Source: Rhodospirillales bacterium
GTDB lineage: Bacteria > Pseudomonadota > Alphaproteobacteria > Acetobacterales > Acetobacteraceae
Direction of reading: 5' to 3'
DNA length: 64,000 nt
Assembly (NCBI GenBank): GCA_028869995.1
Contig: JAGWQN010000073.1
Location: 40,442-104,441 of the forward strand
Shown: positions 53,267 to 63,133 of the stretch, one piece after another
How positions within the stretch are numbered: the first letter of the stretch is position 1
Layout: each line of letters begins with the position of its first letter
Made by a program: the position numbers and the translations under genes
The notes under the pieces: model-generated
The model's database searches: none
Told to the model about the DNA's origin: nothing
What the model saw: only the letters and a program-made list of their open reading frames with translations

Positions 53267-55130
53267 CGCGGGTGTGAGCGGGTCCCACTGGCACGTCGAG
53301 GTGACGGACCTTCTCGTCACCGCTCAGGGCCCAGCTGGCACGCCCACGCCCATCGTGCGCGACCTCAGCTTCGGCATTGCACGCGGCGAAGTGCTCGCGT
53401 TGATCGGCGAGTCCGGTTCGGGGAAGACCACAGCGGGGCTCTCGCTGCTGGGCTATGCGCGTCCCGGCTGCCGCATCGCGGGCGGATGCGTGCGCGTAGG
53501 AACGACAGATGTGCTCGCGCTGCGGCGCTCGCAGCTCGCGGATTTCCGCGGGGCCAACGTGAGCTATATTGCGCAGAGTGCTGCCGCCGCATTCAACCCG
53601 GCGCAACGTCTTCTGAGCCAGGTCATTGAACCCGCTCTGATCCATAGGCTGATGCCCCGCCGCGAGGCGGAGGAAAAAGCACGCGAGCTGTTTCGCGCGC
53701 TCGCCTTACCCGATCCCGTTCGTATCGGCGAGCGCTATCCGCACCAGGTCTCGGGCGGACAATTGCAGCGCGTCATGGCGGCGATGGCACTGATCACGGA
53801 CCCTGAGTTGGTCGTGCTCGACGAACCCAGCACGGCGCTCGACGTAACCACCCAGGTGGAGGTCTTGCGCGCGTTCAAGCGTGTCGTGCGCGATCTTCGT
53901 ACGACGGCGCTCTACATCTCCCACGATCTCGCGGTGGTGGCGCAGATCGCCGACCGCATCGTGGTGATGCACGACGGTGCGGCCCAGGAGACGGGAACCA
54001 CCGGCACCATCCTTGATGATGCGCAACATCCGTACACGCGTAGCCTTCTTGCCGCCGCAGCACCTCGCGGCGTGCCGGAGACGACCGATCCGCCGATGCC
54101 ACCACTTCTAGAGGTCACGAACCTAACCGCCGGCTATGGCCACAGACGGGCTCTTATCCCCGTGCTCCATGGTGTCAGCTTCACCATCGCTCCCGGACGT
54201 GTGCTCGGCGTCATCGGCGAGTCCGGCTGCGGCAAGAGCACGCTCGCGCGTGTGGTCGCTGGCCTGTTGCCCCAGGCCAGCGGGCAGGTGCTGCTTGATG
54301 GCCAGTCGCTGCCGGCCCGCGTCGAGGAGCGGACACGCGATCACCTGCGCGCCGTGCAGATCGTGTTCCAGTCGGCAGACACGGCACTCAACCCGGCCCG
54401 GCGCATCGGACCGATCCTCGCACGGCCGTTGCGCTTCTATCACGGCATGCGGGGCATCACGGCCCGCCGCCGCGTCGCAGAGTTGCTGGACATGGTCCGC
54501 CTGCCCCGTGCCGTCGCCGACCGCTTCCCCGACGAGCTATCCGGCGGCCAGAAGCAGCGGATCAACCTCGCGCGTGCCCTCGCCGCGGAGCCGCGGCTGT
54601 TGCTGTGCGACGAGGTGACGTCGGCACTGGATACGGTGGTCGGCGCCGCGGTTCTGGACCTTCTGGCAGAGCTGCGCCGCGAACTCGGGCTGGCGATGAT
54701 GTTCATCAGCCATGATCTTTCAACCGTGCGCGCGATTTGCGATGACATCATGATCCTCTATGCGGGCCAGCGGGTGGAGCTCGGTTCGCGGGCCGCGTTG
54801 CGGCAATTGCCCCGCCATCCCTATACGGACCTGCTGCTCTCCTCCGTGCCCCAACTCCGCCCGGGCTGGCTCGACGAGGTGGGTTCCGTGCATCTGCGAG
54901 AGGCGTCCGGCGAGCCTTCGCTCGACGACGGGGTGCGACCCTGTGCCTTTTTCCGCCGCTGCGCGCTGCGCATCGAGGGCGTGTGCGACCGTGCCACGCC
55001 ACCGCTGCGGCATCTGTCTAAGGGCGGAATGATTCTCTGCCATCGCGACGAGGCAGAGCTGAGCCGCGTGGAGGCATGCGAGACGGTGGACCTGGCGTCG
55101 GATGCGCCGACCATCCACGGTTGCGAATGA
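53256..55130 (+). CDS. Fused dual-domain dipeptide-type ABC ATPase (DppD-DppF fusion)
   Basis: A 624-residue protein with a GTG start and two complete ABC domains on one chain. Domain 1 has GESGSGKTT near residue 50 and VSGGQLQR. Domain 2 has GESGCGKST near residue 320, LSGGQKQRINLARAL and LLLCDEVTSALD. Each ends in the oligopeptide-transporter C-terminal extension (HPYTRSLLAAAAP; HPYTDLLLSSVP), with CAFFRRCALRIEGVCD near the end. Fusion of the two ATPases is common in alphaproteobacterial peptide and opine importers. Confidence 0.92.
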   Translation: MAHDAGVSGSHWHVEVTDLLVTAQGPAGTPTPIVRDLSFGIARGEVLALIGESGSGKTTAGLSLLGYARPGCRIAGGCVRVGTTDVLALRRSQLADFRGANVSYIAQSAAAAFNPAQRLLSQVIEPALIHRLMPRREAEEKARELFRALALPDPVRIGERYPHQVSGGQLQRVMAAMALITDPELVVLDEPSTALDVTTQVEVLRAFKRVVRDLRTTALYISHDLAVVAQIADRIVVMHDGAAQETGTTGTILDDAQHPYTRSLLAAAAPRGVPETTDPPMPPLLEVTNLTAGYGHRRALIPVLHGVSFTIAPGRVLGVIGESGCGKSTLARVVAGLLPQASGQVLLDGQSLPARVEERTRDHLRAVQIVFQSADTALNPARRIGPILARPLRFYHGMRGITARRRVAELLDMVRLPRAVADRFPDELSGGQKQRINLARALAAEPRLLLCDEVTSALDTVVGAAVLDLLAELRRELGLAMMFISHDLSTVRAICDDIMILYAGQRVELGSRAALRQLPRHPYTDLLLSSVPQLRPGWLDEVGSVHLREASGEPSLDDGVRPCAFFRRCALRIEGVCDRATPPLRHLSKGGMILCHRDEAELSRVEACETVDLASDAPTIHGCE

Positions 55131-55155
55131 TGTTACGAAGACACAAGGGAATCAT

Positions 55156-57177
55156 ATGACGTGGACGATCGGTGCCGATATCGGCGGGACCTTCGCGGAT
55201 TTCGTCGCACTGGAATCCGAAAGCGGCCGGCTCGTCACGCTCAAGGTGCTGACCACGCCCGACGATCCCGGCAAGGACGTGGGCGAGGGGTTGCGCCGAC
55301 TGGCCGGCGAGGGGATCGATGCTGATTCGGTCGAGCGCTTTGTCCATGGCACCACGATCGGCGTGAACACCATCATCCAGCGTCGCGGGGCAACCGTCGC
55401 GCTTTTCACCACGGCCGGCTTCACAGACATCCTCGAGCTGGCGCGACTGCGGATGCCGAACCCCTACAGCCTCTTCTGCGAACGTCCGCCGCCGCTCGTT
55501 CCGCGCGAGCATGTTTTCGGCGTTCACGAGCGCATGTCGGCGGAAGGCGAGACGCTGCTGGTTCCGGAGGCACGCGACGTTGCGCAAGCCGTTGCCGCGG
55601 CGCGTGCGGCGGGGTGCGTCGGCATCGTCATCTCCTTCCTCCACGCTTGGCGCAATCCGGCGCACGAACGCGACGTCGCGGCGATGATCACCTCGATCGA
55701 CCCGACGCTTGCCGTGTTCTGCGCCAGCGGCGTCTGGCCGGCGATCCGCGAATACGAGCGCACCAGCACCGCGGTGCTGAATGCCTATGTGCATCCGCGC
55801 ATCGCAGCCTATCTCGAGCGTGTCGAGAGCGAGCTGAAGGAGGCGGGCATTGCGGCGCCTCTCCTGCTGACCACCTCAGCCGGCGGTACCATGAGCGCGG
55901 CGCAAGGCCGGCGGGATTGTGTCGGCATGCTGCTTTCCGGTACGGCTTCCGGTGTGGTCGGTGCCGGTGTTGTCGCGCGCACGGCGGGTGTCCACGCTGC
56001 ACTGACACTCGACATGGGCGGTACGAGCGCAGATGTGGCGCTGCTGCGCGACGGCGCACCATCCTATACGGCAGGAATCGAGATTGGCCTCTATCCGTTG
56101 GCGACCACGACGGTGGCCGTCGCCTCCTCCGGCCAGGGCGGCGGCTCGATCGCGTGGATCGACGGACAGGGCGTCTTGCAGGTCGGACCGCAGAGTGCCG
56201 GTTCCACTCCTGGCCCAGCTTGCTTTGGTCGAGGTGGCGAGGCGTTTACCGTAACGGATGCTGCCCTCCTCTGCGGCATTCTCGGCCACGGCAAGCTTGG
56301 CTTCGGCGCGATCGCGCCGCAACCGGCATTGGCCGAGCAGGCGGCACGGCCGATCGCCGAGCGCCTTGGCCTTCCGCTCGCGGCCCTGGCGGAAGGCGTT
56401 CTCGATGTCGCCATCAGCGGCATGCTGATCCCCATCGAACAATTACTCGCCCGCGCGGGTGCACACGCGAGCGAACTGACACTGATTCCGTTCGGAGGCG
56501 CCGGACCGATGCTCGCGGCGCAGCTGGCGGAGACCGCGGGCATGCGCCGCGTGCTCGTGCCTGCCTCGCCCGGCACGCTCTGCGCACTCGGCGCGCTCAC
56601 GGCCGCCATCCGCCGCGACGCGATGCGCACGGTGCTGTTGCCCCTGGAAGATGAGTCCTGGTCTCTGATGCTGAAGACCCTGGATGAGCTCAGCGTCGAG
56701 GCCGTTGAGACCGTCACCGCGATGGCGGGGGCGGGTGAAACCGAGATCCGTCGTGCGGCCGATCTGCGCTATCGCGGGCAATCCTTCGAGATCGCTGTGC
56801 CCTTCGACGAGGACACGGACCTGGAGTCGCTCGCAGCGACATTTCATGCCGAGCACGAACGCCAGTTCGGCCATGCGGAACCAGGCGCCCCGTTGCAAGT
56901 GGTGAGCCTGCGGGTCTTTGCCGCGCGCCCCGCGCCGCCGCTCACGCTGCCACGCCGGGCCGGGCGCCCCCACGCACCGAGGACGCTGGGCCAGACACCG
57001 ATTCGCCTGGGCGGTCAGACGCGCCAGGCAACCCTGCTCTCGCGCACGGATCTCGACCCCGGCGCGCAGTTCGCGGGCCCTGCCATTGTGGTGCAGCCGG
57101 ATTGCACGGTTTTGGTGCCGCCCGGCTGGATGGCCATGATCGACGAGCTCGGCAACATCGACATGGAGCGCCCGTGA
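55156..57177 (+). CDS. hyuA: Hydantoinase A / oxoprolinase-type ATP-binding subunit (second copy)
   Basis: The 673-residue protein starts at MTWTIGADIGG with AAGGGA upstream; the track's start 18 codons earlier lies inside the transporter's end. Phosphate loops are DIGGTFADF at residue 8 and DMGGTSADVALL near 285; FGGAGPM follows. It directly follows the transporter ATPase gene and is coupled to hyuB through TGATG. With HyuB it should open a cyclic amide at the expense of ATP. In NMP- and caprolactam-degrading bacteria enzymes of this family hydrolyse the lactam to an omega-amino acid, which gabT and gabD at 40-46 kb could then consume. Confidence 0.92.
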   Translation: MTWTIGADIGGTFADFVALESESGRLVTLKVLTTPDDPGKDVGEGLRRLAGEGIDADSVERFVHGTTIGVNTIIQRRGATVALFTTAGFTDILELARLRMPNPYSLFCERPPPLVPREHVFGVHERMSAEGETLLVPEARDVAQAVAAARAAGCVGIVISFLHAWRNPAHERDVAAMITSIDPTLAVFCASGVWPAIREYERTSTAVLNAYVHPRIAAYLERVESELKEAGIAAPLLLTTSAGGTMSAAQGRRDCVGMLLSGTASGVVGAGVVARTAGVHAALTLDMGGTSADVALLRDGAPSYTAGIEIGLYPLATTTVAVASSGQGGGSIAWIDGQGVLQVGPQSAGSTPGPACFGRGGEAFTVTDAALLCGILGHGKLGFGAIAPQPALAEQAARPIAERLGLPLAALAEGVLDVAISGMLIPIEQLLARAGAHASELTLIPFGGAGPMLAAQLAETAGMRRVLVPASPGTLCALGALTAAIRRDAMRTVLLPLEDESWSLMLKTLDELSVEAVETVTAMAGAGETEIRRAADLRYRGQSFEIAVPFDEDTDLESLAATFHAEHERQFGHAEPGAPLQVVSLRVFAARPAPPLTLPRRAGRPHAPRTLGQTPIRLGGQTRQATLLSRTDLDPGAQFAGPAIVVQPDCTVLVPPGWMAMIDELGNIDMERP

Positions 57178-59156
57178 TGCGCACCGATCCCGTCACCCTG
57201 CAGGTTCTGCGCAACCACGTCCGTGCTGCCGCGGAGAGCATGGCGACCACGCTCTACCGAACCGCACACTCGACCTTCGTGAAAGAAACGGAAGACTTTA
57301 CGATCCAGCTGCTGGACGCGCACGGCAAGCCCTGCGCCGTGCCCATCGACCTCGGCGCCACCTGGTATCCGGCACTCGATTACGAGGCAGCCATCGCGCT
57401 TGTGCCGGGAGGCTACCGTCCTGGCGATATCGCGATCACAAACGACCCTTATTCGGGCTTCCTCGCGACTCATTCGCCGGACATCGTCATGTGGAAGCCT
57501 GTCTTCCACGAAGACGAGATTATCGCCTTCGCCGGCGGACACATCCACAACGTCGATGTCGGCGGCGCGGTGCCAGCGAGCATCTCGCGCACGCTGACGG
57601 ATGTTCACCAGGAGGGTATCCGTGTCCCCCCCGCGAAGCTCTATCGCGAAGGCGTGCTCGACGAGGGGCTGCTGCGTGTGCTGCTGGCGAATGTGCGGAT
57701 TCCGGAACAGAACTGGGGTGACCTCAAGGCACAGGTGGCCGCCGTCAATACGGGCGAGCGGCGCATCCAGGAACTCGTGCGCCGCTTCGGCGTGCGCACC
57801 GTCACCGATGGGCTCGCGGACCTCCTCGACTACGCGGAGGGGCAGGCACGTGCCGTGCTCGCAAGTGTCCCGGACGGGGAATACCGCTTCACCGAGTATT
57901 GCGACGAAGACGCGGCAGGCGGCAATCCGCTCCGCCTCTGTCTGACGTTGCGTATCGCACGTGATGCCGCGGAGCTCGACTTCACCGGCTCGGACCCGCA
58001 GACGCTCGCTTCGCTCAATGTGCCGACCGGTGGGCATCCACGCCACTCGCTGATGTTGGTGGGCGTTTACTATGTGCTCTCGGCGCTGCATCCGGGCATC
58101 ACACTCAACTACGGCACGATCCGCCCGTTCACCTGCATCGCGCCGCCGGGCAGTGTACTGAACCCGAGCTTCCCGGCGGCGGTGGGTATGCGCAGCCTGA
58201 CGTGCGGGCGGTTGCGCAGCCTCATCTTCGGAGCCTTCGCCGCGGCAGCGCCCGAGCGCCTGCCGGCCGCGCCTGCCGGCGCTACGTCCATCATCAACGT
58301 CGCCGCCGAGCATCCGCGCACGGGACGACGCACCATCACGGCGGTGGCCCCCATCGTGGGTGGCGGCGGTGGCATGCCGCATCGTGACGGCACCGACGGC
58401 GCGGGTGCGGATGCGGCCTATCTCAAGAACAGTCCCGTCGAGATCACGGAATCCGAGGCGCCGGTCCGCATCCTGCGGTACGGCCTCATGCCGGATACCG
58501 GCGGCGCCGGGGTCCATCGCGGCGGCATGGCCCAGGTCGTGGAGTTCTGCGCCACCGCCCCCGATGCGTTTGTCACCGCGCGCAACCGCGACCGCAGTGT
58601 CTTCCAGCCCTGGGGTGTGCTCGGTGGCGACCCTGGGAGTGTTGGAAGTTTCACGCTCAATCCGGGCGCCGCCAACGAACGCGACCTACGCAACACAGAC
58701 GCGCTGCGCCTCGCACCGGGCGATGTCTTGCGCGTCATTTCGCCTGGTGGTGGCGGGCGTGGCGACCCCTTCCGTCGAGCACCGGAGGCGGTGCTGCGCG
58801 ATGTGCGCGCGGGGCTGGTCAGCACCGAGGCGGCGCGGCGCAGCTACGGCGTCGCCATTGCGGGCGGCGCGATCGACGCCGCTGAGACGGCACGTCTGCG
58901 CACGGCGAGACCGGAGCGCACCGGCTTTGCGCCTGGTGCAGCCCGCACGGCGCACGAAACGCGATGGCATGCCGCAGCCTATGCCGCAATGCACGAAGTG
59001 CTGGCGGACCTGCCGCCGAGCCGTCGTTCTTTCGTCAAAGCGATGCTGTTCGATGCCGTGCGCGGCGCACCACCGGAACGTGACGCCAGCGAGGTTATTC
59101 GTGAGGCGTTCGCTTCGTGGACCCGCCGGGCGGCTGCACTTCCGTCCCTGCCGTGA
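57177..59156 (+). CDS. hyuB: Hydantoinase B / oxoprolinase-type subunit (second copy)
   Basis: The 659-residue protein starts at ATG 57177 (MRTDPVTLQVLRNHV) in a TGATG overlap. Family features are RTAHSTFVKETEDF, ITNDPYSGF, GGHIHNVDVGG, PPGSVLNPSFPAAVGMRS and PGGGGRGDPFRR near the C-terminus. Beyond the usual core it carries a further C-terminal helical segment of about 120 residues. It is the obligate partner of the preceding HyuA. Confidence 0.92.
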   Translation: MRTDPVTLQVLRNHVRAAAESMATTLYRTAHSTFVKETEDFTIQLLDAHGKPCAVPIDLGATWYPALDYEAAIALVPGGYRPGDIAITNDPYSGFLATHSPDIVMWKPVFHEDEIIAFAGGHIHNVDVGGAVPASISRTLTDVHQEGIRVPPAKLYREGVLDEGLLRVLLANVRIPEQNWGDLKAQVAAVNTGERRIQELVRRFGVRTVTDGLADLLDYAEGQARAVLASVPDGEYRFTEYCDEDAAGGNPLRLCLTLRIARDAAELDFTGSDPQTLASLNVPTGGHPRHSLMLVGVYYVLSALHPGITLNYGTIRPFTCIAPPGSVLNPSFPAAVGMRSLTCGRLRSLIFGAFAAAAPERLPAAPAGATSIINVAAEHPRTGRRTITAVAPIVGGGGGMPHRDGTDGAGADAAYLKNSPVEITESEAPVRILRYGLMPDTGGAGVHRGGMAQVVEFCATAPDAFVTARNRDRSVFQPWGVLGGDPGSVGSFTLNPGAANERDLRNTDALRLAPGDVLRVISPGGGGRGDPFRRAPEAVLRDVRAGLVSTEAARRSYGVAIAGGAIDAAETARLRTARPERTGFAPGAARTAHETRWHAAAYAAMHEVLADLPPSRRSFVKAMLFDAVRGAPPERDASEVIREAFASWTRRAAALPSLP

Positions 59157-59169
59157 GAGGTTGAAAACC

Positions 59170-60510
59170 ATGGCCGACACGTCGATCTTTTCGGACAATT
59201 TCTCGTCCACACCCTGGTGGTGGACGGGCTTTAGCCCGCCGGCGGAGCCACCTGCGGAGCTACCGCGCCGCGTCGGCACGCTCGTCGTCGGCGCCGGTTA
59301 CGCCGGCATTTCCTGCGCGCTACGCCTTGCGGAGGCGGGCGAGGAGGTGTTGGTGCTGGACGCGGCGGCGCTCGGCTTCGGTGCCAGCACGCGTTCGGGC
59401 GGCCAGGTTTCGGGCGGCGTCAACGTCGGCAAGTCGCCGACGCGCAAGCCTCTGCCCAAGACCCGCAAGGCAGCGCTCCTGCGCGATGCCGCCGCCGGTT
59501 TCACGTTGTTCGAGGAACTGCTCAGCCGCCATCAGATCCGCTGCGGCTACCATCGGACTGGCCGGATCAACGGGCTCTGGGTGCCGCAGCACGAGCAGGG
59601 ATGGATGAGCCGCATCGAGGACCTCAACCGTTATGCCGACGCCGATGTGCGTATGCTCTCGCGCGCGGAGTGCCGGCGCGAAATCGGCAGCGATTTCTAC
59701 CACGGTGGCGTCTCGATCGGCCGCGCCGGGCATCTCCAGCCCGCGGAGTATTACGGCGGCCTCCTTGCCGCGGCGCGCCGCGCCGGCGCGCGCTGTCACG
59801 GGGAGACACCTGTTCGCCAGGTCCGTCGCGCCGGCGGCGCCTACGCGGTCGAGACCTCGCGCGGCAACCTCATCGCCGATCGTGTCGTATTCGCCACGAA
59901 TGCCTATGTCGGCAGCTACGCGCGCGGCGTGGCGGGCGATCTGCGCCGAGGCGTCATTCCGGTGGTGACGCACATGATCGCGACCGAGGAACTGCCCGAA
60001 GAGCTAGCCAAGTCGCTGCTGCCCACGGACCGCGCGATCTCGGAGACGTGCCGCGTCATCAGCCATTACCGGCTCTCGCCCGACGGCAGGCGACTGCTGT
60101 TCGGAAGCCGTGCCACGTTCTTCCCGGCCGGCGAACGTCATACTGCGGAGCTGCTTTACCGCAGCATGATCGCACGCTTCCCGCAGCTTGCCGGGCGGCG
60201 GATCACCCATAGCTGGGGTGGGCGGGTGGCGATGACGTTCGACCACCTGCCGCATATCGGAGGAGGTGAGGGGCGCTTTTTTGTCACCGGCTGCAACGGT
60301 AGCGGCGTGGTCATGATGACCTATCTCGGCCATGCGCTCGCCGAGAAGATCCTTGCCGATGCGCGTGAACCCGTGTGCGCCTATGATGATGGCTTGCCAC
60401 CACACCCCGCGCTTTACGACGGCACGCCGTGGTTCATGCCGGTCGTAGGGACTTGGTTCCAGTTCCGCGACCGGCTGGACCGACGCCAGCCGGCCAGAAC
60501 CTCCGTCTGA
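59170..60510 (+). CDS. FAD-dependent amine oxidase, PuuB-like (third oxidase of the island)
   Basis: The 446-residue protein starts at MADTSIFSDNFSSTPWWW with GAGAGG upstream. The FAD motif is LVVGAGYAGISCALRLAEAG at about residues 39-58, then GASTRSGGQVSGG, and the C-terminal GRFFVTGCNGSGVVMMTYLGHALA. It lies 13 bases after hyuB, so it is probably part of the hyuAB transcript. An oxidase in this position matches NMP-type lactam pathways, where an FAD enzyme oxidises the N-alkyl amino acid released by the hydrolase. Gamma-glutamylputrescine or other amines are alternatives. Confidence 0.86.
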   Translation: MADTSIFSDNFSSTPWWWTGFSPPAEPPAELPRRVGTLVVGAGYAGISCALRLAEAGEEVLVLDAAALGFGASTRSGGQVSGGVNVGKSPTRKPLPKTRKAALLRDAAAGFTLFEELLSRHQIRCGYHRTGRINGLWVPQHEQGWMSRIEDLNRYADADVRMLSRAECRREIGSDFYHGGVSIGRAGHLQPAEYYGGLLAAARRAGARCHGETPVRQVRRAGGAYAVETSRGNLIADRVVFATNAYVGSYARGVAGDLRRGVIPVVTHMIATEELPEELAKSLLPTDRAISETCRVISHYRLSPDGRRLLFGSRATFFPAGERHTAELLYRSMIARFPQLAGRRITHSWGGRVAMTFDHLPHIGGGEGRFFVTGCNGSGVVMMTYLGHALAEKILADAREPVCAYDDGLPPHPALYDGTPWFMPVVGTWFQFRDRLDRRQPARTSV

Positions 60511-61150
60511 CGGGAAGATCACGATCCAAGCCGGAGTGGACGCGCGGCCCACGAAGACGCTTTCGGCAAATACGGCAATCACGAGAGCGCATATCTCTGG
60601 CCGTCGGATGAACGGTGGATCGGGTCCGTTCGGATGTCTCGATCGACCCAGATTTGCGCTGGCGCCGGATCGAGGCATCCGTAGAGGAGTGGTGGCCCGC
60701 GGGTACCGACGGGGAGCGCGGCCGACGATGGTGTGCGCTGCGCGACGCCCGGAGGGAGAGAGGACGCTCGTAGAGTTGGCCGCCGAGGTTGCGGTTGGAC
60801 GGCGGCGTTACGATCGCTTTGCCCGCGCGCCGTTTGACAACCCATGCCTCTTTTGCCTGCGCGAGCCTCGCGCGATGCGCACCGCGACCGACGTGCCAGG
60901 GATAGGAAGCAATCACGTCAATCGACCAACTCCGAGCGAAACCAACCAGCCGATGACGGAGACGATTGCGTCGCCACTCGGTGGTCCCACGACGACGCGC
61001 CCGTGCATTGCATTTGAAGTTCCGCTGCCCGTCCGCCTTGGGGCGTTCCGGTTCGTCGGGCGCCGGAAAATGGCGTGCAGGTATCTTTGTGGGCCTCAGG
61101 CGGAAGCCGCGCTAAATCATCAAATATTTCAAACCGATAGATCAAATCTG
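60511..61150. other. 640-base gap between the island and tRNA-Ser with no supported gene
   Basis: The track ORF 60536-61222 reads through the tRNA complement (its end, REWDSNPRYAVHV, is the familiar antisense-tRNA translation), so it is not a gene. A 52-codon frame at 60615-60773 has a coding-like look (DLRWRRIEASVEEWW) but no recognisable family. The sequence becomes AT-richer towards the tRNA. It is possibly decayed insertion DNA. Confidence 0.45.
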
Positions 61151-61241
61151 TGGCGGAGGGAGTGGGATTCGAACCCACGGTACGCTGTTCACGTACACAC
61201 GCTTTCCAAGCGTGCGCCTTAAGCCGCTCGGCCATCCCTCC
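61151..61241 (-). tRNA. tRNA-Ser (anticodon GGA)
   Basis: The reverse strand reads GGAGGGATGGCCGAGCGG at the 5' end, an anticodon arm CGCTTGGAAAGCG with GGA at the anticodon, a long variable arm typical of class II serine tRNA, GGTTCGAATCC in the T arm, and TCCCTCCGCCA at the 3' end with CCA encoded. The acceptor arms pair GGAGGGA with TCCCTCC. The 91-base length suits tRNA-Ser. Confidence 0.96.
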
Positions 61242-61270
61242 GGCGCGCGCACCGCATAGCGCAGACGCCG

Positions 61271-63076
61271 TTACGCGTCCATCTTGAGCGCGGCGAGGAA
61301 GGCGCTCTGCGGAATCTCGACCTTGCCGAACTGGCGCATCCGCTTCTTGCCCTCTTTCTGCTTCTCCAGCAGCTTCCGCTTGCGGGTGATGTCGCCGCCG
61401 TAGCATTTGGCCGTCACGTCCTTCGCCAGCGCCCCGATCGTCTCGCGCGCGATCACCCGCCCGCCGATCGCCGCCTGGATCGCGATCTTGAAGAGCTGCT
61501 TGGGGATCAGTTCCTTCAGCCGCTCGCAGATCGCCCGCCCGCGCTTCTCGGCCGCGCTGCGGTGGGCGATGAAGGCCAGCGCGTCCACCGGATCGCCGTT
61601 CACCAGGATCGAGATCCGCACCAGGTCGCTCTCGGCATACCCGTCCATCTGGTAGTCGAAGCTGGCATAGCCGCGCGTCACCGATTTCAGCCGGTCGTAG
61701 AAGTCGAACACCACCTCGTTGAGCGGCAGCCGGTAGACTGCCATCGCCCGGTTTCCGACATAGGTGAGGTCCACCTGCTGGCCCCGCCTTTCGTTGCACA
61801 ATGTCAACACCGCGCCGAGATGCTCGTCCGGCACCAGGATGGTCGCGCGGATCCAGGGCTCCTCGATATGCTCGATGAGCGACGGGTCGGGCATGTCGGC
61901 CGGGTTGTGCAGCTCCGAGACATCGCCGCGCGTCCCATGCACCCGGTAGACCACCGAGGGCGCCGTCGCGATCAGGTCGAGATCGAACTCGCGCGACAGT
62001 CGCTCCTGGATGATCTCGAGATGCAGCAGCCCGAGGAAGCCGCAGCGAAAGCCGAACCCGAGTGCCGCGGATGTCTCGGCCTCGTAATGGAAGCTCGCGT
62101 CGTTGAGACGCAGCTTCGCCAGGCTGTCGCGCAGCTTCTCGAAATCGTCCGCGTCGGTGGGATACAGCCCGCACCACACCACCGGCACCGAGGGCTTGAA
62201 GCCCGGCAGCGGCTCGGTCGCCGGCCGGCGGTCGTCGGTGATCGTGTCGCCCACGGAACAATCGGCGACGGTCTTGATCGCCGCGGTGATATAGCCCATC
62301 TCCCCCGGCCCGAGATCGTCCACCGCCACCAGCTTGGGCGTGAACACGCCCACCTGCTCGAGCATGTGCACGGCACCGGTGGACATCATCCGCAGCCGCA
62401 TCCCCTTCTGCAGCCGCCCGTCCTTGACCCGCACCAGGATGACGACGCCGAGATAGGGATCGTACCAGGAGTCGACCAGCAGCGCGCGCAGCGGCGCCTG
62501 CGCGTCGCCCTTGGGCGGCGGCAGCCGCTCGACCAGCGCCTCCAGCACGCCCTCGATGTTGAGCCCGGTCTTGGCCGAGATCTCGACCGCGTCGGAGGCG
62601 TCGAGCCCGATCACGTCCTCGATCTGCTGGCGCACCCGCGCGGGCTCCGCCGCCGGCAGGTCGATCTTGTTCAGAACCGGAACGATCTCGTGGTTCGCCT
62701 CGATCGCCTGGTAGACGTTCGCCAGCGTCTGCGCCTCCACGCCCTGGCTCGCATCCACCACCAGCAGCGACCCCTCGCACGCCGCGAGACTCCGGCTCAC
62801 CTCATAGGCGAAATCGACATGCCCGGGCGTGTCCATCAGGTTCAGGACGTAGTCCTTCCCGTCCCTGGCCTTCCATGCCAGCCGCACCGTCTGCGCCTTG
62901 ATGGTGATGCCCCGCTCGCGCTCCAACTCCATGCTGTCGAGCACCTGGTTGGTCATCTCGCGCTCGGAAAGCCCGCCCGTGACCTGGATCAGCCGGTCGG
63001 CGAGCGTGGATTTCCCATGGTCGATATGCGCGATGATCGCGAAATTGCGGATGCGATCGATGGGGGTATCGGTCAT
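61271..63076 (-). CDS. lepA: Elongation factor 4 (LepA), ribosome back-translocation GTPase
   Basis: The 601-residue protein has all GTPase motifs: [14 protein letters not shown] (G1) near residue 16, [13 protein letters not shown] (G3) and [10 protein letters not shown] (G4). The LepA-specific C-terminus [22 protein letters not shown] is present and the length is normal. It is a core cytoplasmic gene that binds ribosomes under stress. It sits 29 bases upstream of tRNA-Ser and downstream of a ClC gene on the same strand. Confidence 0.98.
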   Translation of the reverse strand: MTDTPIDRIRNFAIIAHIDHGKSTLADRLIQVTGGLSEREMTNQVLDSMELERERGITIKAQTVRLAWKARDGKDYVLNLMDTPGHVDFAYEVSRSLAACEGSLLVVDASQGVEAQTLANVYQAIEANHEIVPVLNKIDLPAAEPARVRQQIEDVIGLDASDAVEISAKTGLNIEGVLEALVERLPPPKGDAQAPLRALLVDSWYDPYLGVVILVRVKDGRLQKGMRLRMMSTGAVHMLEQVGVFTPKLVAVDDLGPGEMGYITAAIKTVADCSVGDTITDDRRPATEPLPGFKPSVPVVWCGLYPTDADDFEKLRDSLAKLRLNDASFHYEAETSAALGFGFRCGFLGLLHLEIIQERLSREFDLDLIATAPSVVYRVHGTRGDVSELHNPADMPDPSLIEHIEEPWIRATILVPDEHLGAVLTLCNERRGQQVDLTYVGNRAMAVYRLPLNEVVFDFYDRLKSVTRGYASFDYQMDGYAESDLVRISILVNGDPVDALAFIAHRSAAEKRGRAICERLKELIPKQLFKIAIQAAIGGRVIARETIGALAKDVTAKCYGGDITRKRKLLEKQKEGKKRMRQFGKVEIPQSAFLAALKMDA

Positions 63077-63133
63077 GCGCCGCAGATAGTCGCTTTTGCC
63101 CCTGCTGTCAGCGCCCTCCGGCGCGCGGCTCCC

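Noticed and set aside
60536-61222. 228-codon plus-strand ORF next to lepA
   Set aside because: Its end is the translation of the tRNA-Ser complement, and the rest has no family features.
32496-61241. A single island integrated at tRNA-Ser by the integrase at 32.5 kb
   Set aside because: The integrase is about 28 kb from the tRNA, and by eye I found no copy of the tRNA 3' end near 32-33.6 kb, so attachment sites are not supported.
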